In this document: positions 61,289-64,000 of the stretch, piece by piece
Layout of the letters: each line of letters starts with the position of its first letter
Numbering within the stretch: position 1 is the first letter of the stretch
Assembly (NCBI RefSeq): GCF_000613125.1
Contig: NZ_HG964497.1
Span: forward strand, 2,713,189 to 2,777,188
Direction of reading: 5' to 3'
DNA from: Bacillus sp. EB01
Lineage (GTDB): Bacteria > Bacillota > Bacilli > Bacillales > Cytobacillaceae
Length of the DNA stretch: 64,000 nucleotides
Position numbers and translations under genes: made by a program
The notes under the pieces: generated by a model
Seen by the model: the letters and a program-made list of their open reading frames with translations, nothing else
What the model was told of the DNA's origin: nothing
The model's database searches: none

Positions 61289-62134
61289 TCAAAATAAATC
61301 CAGCTGCCTTGGTGCAAGAAAATCATACTCAATACCGAGAATCTCCATCATTTCCTTTGCATTCCCTGCAGCGTCACCGCCCGAATTGTTATTGAACAAG
61401 ACATATATATCCTTGCTTTTTTCTTGCAGCTGCTGGAGAAACTCTGCCCACTCGGTGAGTTCCTGTTGATTGTACTTATACAAATAGCGAACTTCGCGCC
61501 AATTTTTCGCATTTTTCTTCTGCCAGCCGTGCACATTTCTGCCGTGAAAACGGACAAGTGTTTTTGATGAATCTGTCGCTTCAAGGACGATAGGGATTGA
61601 CCCGCTGCCTGACTGAGGCTCATCGCAGACTGAATGAATCCACTTTTGTTCTGTTAAAAATTGAAGCGTCCCTTCGCGAAATTCGGGCTCGTACCAGGAT
61701 TGATGCCTAAACTCGATTGCGCATGGAGTATCCTCCATTTGTTCCTTGCAAAACCGCAAATACTCAACATTTTCCTTTTTGCAATCGAACCATGGCGGAA
61801 ACTGAAACAGCGCCATCGCCAGTTTGTTGCGTTTCATGTAAGGCTCAAGCGAATCCTTGAACGCTGTGAACATTTCTTCTTCCGATTCAAATGGCGTGTC
61901 ACCACGCTGATGCCCTGTCATGCCTTGATAAGCTTTGACGATGAACTTGAATGACTCCGGTGTCTGATCAACCCACCTCTCCGCGTTCTTTTTAGGCTGA
62001 ATCGCATAAAAAGCCGCATCCACTTCAACGATTGGAAAGTGGGCAGCGTATTCACTTAACTTCTCCCTGGCAGGTATCCCCGGCCTATATAAGCTATCAT
62101 GGTCACCCCAGCCTGTTACCCCAATATAGATCAT
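61289..62134 (-). CDS. yunF: DUF72 protein YunF
   Basis: A 281-residue TIM-barrel-like protein of DUF72. Marks: IYIGVTGWGDHDSLY near 3-17, FPIVEVDAAFYAIQ near 34-47, KFIVKAYQGMTGH near 64-76, IEFRHQSWYEPE near 140-151 and YVLFNNNSGGDAAGNA near 248-263. Biochemical role unknown. Position agrees with B. subtilis yunF, the last yun gene conserved before suf here. Confidence 0.88.
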   Translation of the reverse strand: MIYIGVTGWGDHDSLYRPGIPAREKLSEYAAHFPIVEVDAAFYAIQPKKNAERWVDQTPESFKFIVKAYQGMTGHQRGDTPFESEEEMFTAFKDSLEPYMKRNKLAMALFQFPPWFDCKKENVEYLRFCKEQMEDTPCAIEFRHQSWYEPEFREGTLQFLTEQKWIHSVCDEPQSGSGSIPIVLEATDSSKTLVRFHGRNVHGWQKKNAKNWREVRYLYKYNQQELTEWAEFLQQLQEKSKDIYVLFNNNSGGDAAGNAKEMMEILGIEYDFLAPRQLDLF

Positions 62135-62350
62135 ACTATCCCTCCAGTCACATCATAGCACAAACGTCCCAAATTTCTCTTGTAGATGTTTTCCCCGGCG
62201 TGGGGAAAGTAAACTAGAAACCGTTTAGTGTCCATTCCTGCTTCCCCGCCTCAGTTCGGGTACATAAATGCGATTCACTTTTAGTCCCCGATATAACATA
62301 AACCATAGAACAATCCTCTAATCAGCAAACTTAAGTCGTTCCCTATACAC

Positions 62351-62383
62351 AAAAAACCCGGCCAGGGAGTCCCAGCCAGGTTC
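62351..62383 (-). terminator. Terminator of the suf operon
   Basis: On the minus strand AACCTGGCTGGGA pairs with TCCCTGGCCGGGTT, followed by T6. Confidence 0.88.
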
Positions 62384-62396
62384 AGATACACTACTA

Positions 62397-63794
62397 TTAA
62401 CCGATCGATCCTTCCATCTCGAACTTGATCAAGCGATTCATTTCAACGGCATATTCCATTGGAAGTTCCTTTGTGAATGGCTCGATGAAGCCCATGACGA
62501 TCATTTCGGTTGCTTCTTGTTCGGAAACACCGCGGCTCATCAGGTAGAAGAGCTGCTCCTCGGAAACCTTTGAAACCTTCGCTTCGTGCTCGAGCGAAAT
62601 GTTGTCGTTCAAGATTTCGTTGTAAGGAATTGTATCCGAAGTCGATTTATTATCCATAATCAACGTGTCACACTCGATGTTTGAGCGGGCGCCATCTGCT
62701 TTGCGGCCAAAGTGGACGATACCGCGGTAGGTTACCTTCCCGCCATGCTTCGAGATTGACTTGGACACGATTGTTGAAGATGTGTTCGGTGCAAGGTGAA
62801 TCATTTTTGCACCTGCATCCTGGTGCTGGCCTTTACCTGCCATTGCAATCGACAGTGTTAAGCCGCGCGCGCCTTCACCCTTCAGGATAACTGCAGGGTA
62901 TTTCATTGTAAGCTTGGAACCGATGTTGCCGTCAATCCATTCCATAGTAGCATTCGCCTCACAAACCGCACGCTTTGTAACGAGGTTGTAGACGTTGTTT
63001 GCCCAGTTCTGGATTGTTGTATAGCGGCAATACGCATCTTTCTTGATAATGATTTCAACGACCGCACTATGAAGTGAATTCGTTGTGTAGACAGGTGCGG
63101 TACAGCCCTCAACATAATGGACAGAAGCCCCTTCATCAACAATAATCAAAGTACGTTCAAACTGTCCCATATTTTCAGAGTTGATGCGGAAGTACGCTTG
63201 AAGTGGAGTGTCCACTTTCACGCCTGGAGGAACATAAATGAATGAACCGCCGGACCAAACTGCAGAGTTAAGCGCTGCAAATTTGTTGTCTGTTGGAGGG
63301 ATGACTGTTGCCCAGTGCTTGCGGAAAATATCTTCATTTTCCTTCAGCGCCGAGTCAGTATCCTTAAAGACGATTCCCAACTTTTCAAGATCTTCCTGCA
63401 TATTGTGGTAAACAACTTCTGATTCATACTGCGCAGATACACCAGCAAGGTACTTTTGCTCAGCTTCTGGAATACCTAATTTATCAAAGGTTGCTTTGAT
63501 TTCTTCAGGTACCTCATCCCAGGACCGCTCAGTTTTTTCGGAAGGCTTGACATAATACGTGATTTCATCGAAATTCAATGTATTCAGGTCGCCGCCCCAC
63601 TGAGGCATTGGTCTCGCATAGAATTGCTCGAGCGATTTCAGGCGGAAATCGAGCATCCATTGCGGCTCTTCTTTCATTTTCGAGATTTCCTCAACGATCT
63701 CGCGCGTCAGGCCGCGCTTAGACCGGAAGATGGAAACGTCACGGTCTGCAAAGCCATATTTGTAATCGCCGATTTCTGGCGCTTTTTTAGCCAT
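62397..63794 (-). CDS. sufB: Fe-S cluster assembly scaffold protein SufB
   Basis: A 465-residue SufB, part of the SufBCD scaffold complex that builds Fe-S clusters. Marks: [20 protein letters not shown] near 9-28, [20 protein letters not shown] near 182-201, [13 protein letters not shown] near 224-236 and [16 protein letters not shown] near 346-361. The length equals B. subtilis SufB. ATG 63794 follows GGAGGAAT; the frame open to 63944 has no support. It is the last gene of the operon, behind sufU, and is followed by a strong terminator. Confidence 0.96.
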   Translation of the reverse strand: MAKKAPEIGDYKYGFADRDVSIFRSKRGLTREIVEEISKMKEEPQWMLDFRLKSLEQFYARPMPQWGGDLNTLNFDEITYYVKPSEKTERSWDEVPEEIKATFDKLGIPEAEQKYLAGVSAQYESEVVYHNMQEDLEKLGIVFKDTDSALKENEDIFRKHWATVIPPTDNKFAALNSAVWSGGSFIYVPPGVKVDTPLQAYFRINSENMGQFERTLIIVDEGASVHYVEGCTAPVYTTNSLHSAVVEIIIKKDAYCRYTTIQNWANNVYNLVTKRAVCEANATMEWIDGNIGSKLTMKYPAVILKGEGARGLTLSIAMAGKGQHQDAGAKMIHLAPNTSSTIVSKSISKHGGKVTYRGIVHFGRKADGARSNIECDTLIMDNKSTSDTIPYNEILNDNISLEHEAKVSKVSEEQLFYLMSRGVSEQEATEMIVMGFIEPFTKELPMEYAVEMNRLIKFEMEGSIG

Positions 63795-63962
63795 CTCCAT
63801 ATTCCTCCATTCATAGGCGCCAGGCAGTTTTTGAAAATTTACCAATATAGCATGAGGCAATTTCTCAAAATTTTGCTGCCGTTTTAGCCCAATGTAGTAA
63901 AGCCTCGTAAAACAAGCTTTATTCTGAAAACCGGAAAGGGCCAATCAGCCCTCAAGCGGAAC

Positions 63963-64000
63963 CTACTCTTTCTTTTGATCCCCTAGACCCTTCTCCATAG
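63963..64000 (-). CDS. sufU: 3' end of sufU (cluster assembly scaffold)
   Basis: The last codons before TAG at 63963 read MEKGLGDQKKE in the frame open to the window edge. Bacillus SufU proteins end in a WKAxEKG-type helix with a short tail, and sufU directly precedes sufB in B. subtilis. Only eleven codons are visible, so the call rests on position and this short match. Confidence 0.6.
   Translation of the reverse strand, partial: MEKGLGDQKKE

Overview
The window is a chromosomal segment of a low-GC Gram-positive, spore-forming member of the Bacillaceae. The gene order follows the Bacillus subtilis yug - kap - yui/yum - yut - yun - suf region closely. The landmarks are yugO, yugN, pgi, yugJ, yuzA, yugI, yugF, yugE, patB, kapB, kapD, yuiE(pepA), yuiC-B-A, yumB, yumC, yutM, yuzB, yutJ, yuzD, yutI, yutH-G-F-E-D-C, lipA, lytH, yunC-D-E-F, sufB and the tail of sufU. 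Spore-linked genes (kapB, kapD, yutC, yutH, a YteA-like protein, lytH) fit a sporulating soil or sediment Bacillus-like organism. I cannot name the species.

Layout. 1-15 kb is accessory: the 3' part of a rodA-type gene, a peptide-pheromone regulator module next to a secreted subtilisin, an ECF sigma factor with a membrane partner, small orphan proteins, a GtrA / glycosyltransferase / YkoS-like surface glycosylation operon, and a transglutaminase-like protein without its cysteine. 14-26 kb is the yug block with glutamate dehydrogenase and ornithine aminotransferase inserted. 26-33 kb carries ppaC, a cyclophilin lipoprotein, kapB-kapD, a thioesterase and a DedA protein. 33-41 kb is the yui/yum block (aminopeptidase, 3D-domain protein, type II NADH dehydrogenase, ferredoxin-NADP reductase). 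40-54 kb is the yut block (Fe-S assembly helpers YutM and YutI, spore coat kinase-like YutH, PgpA-like YutG, HAD phosphatase YutF, an EAL protein, lipoyl synthase). 54-64 kb is lytH, a two-gene sodium symporter system (metP-metS), yunC-F and suf.

Two themes stand out. First, at 1.2-4.1 kb a regulator with an HTH and a helical TPR-like region (RRNPP type) is followed, with the stop codon inside the next Shine-Dalgarno, by a 63-residue exported propeptide carrying three exact copies of HPIHPPL. The first copy sits right behind a signal-peptidase AxA site and the last forms the C-terminus. A subtilisin gene lies upstream on the same strand. This looks like a quorum-sensing cassette with a multi-copy signal.

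Second, the intergenic DNA is unusually structured. Five copies of a 50-154 bp hairpin element lie behind TTTAT targets, with the architecture of IS200/IS605 ends without a transposase. One splits a DUF6157 gene at a site that can be rebuilt exactly, one is nested in another repeat, and one supplies the yugO stop codon. Separately, nine short arrays of several unrelated sequence families share a 50-52 bp period, and a tenth has a 21 bp period. All ten lie behind 3' ends of genes and none lies between divergent genes. No rRNA, tRNA, CRISPR array, prophage or intact insertion sequence was seen.
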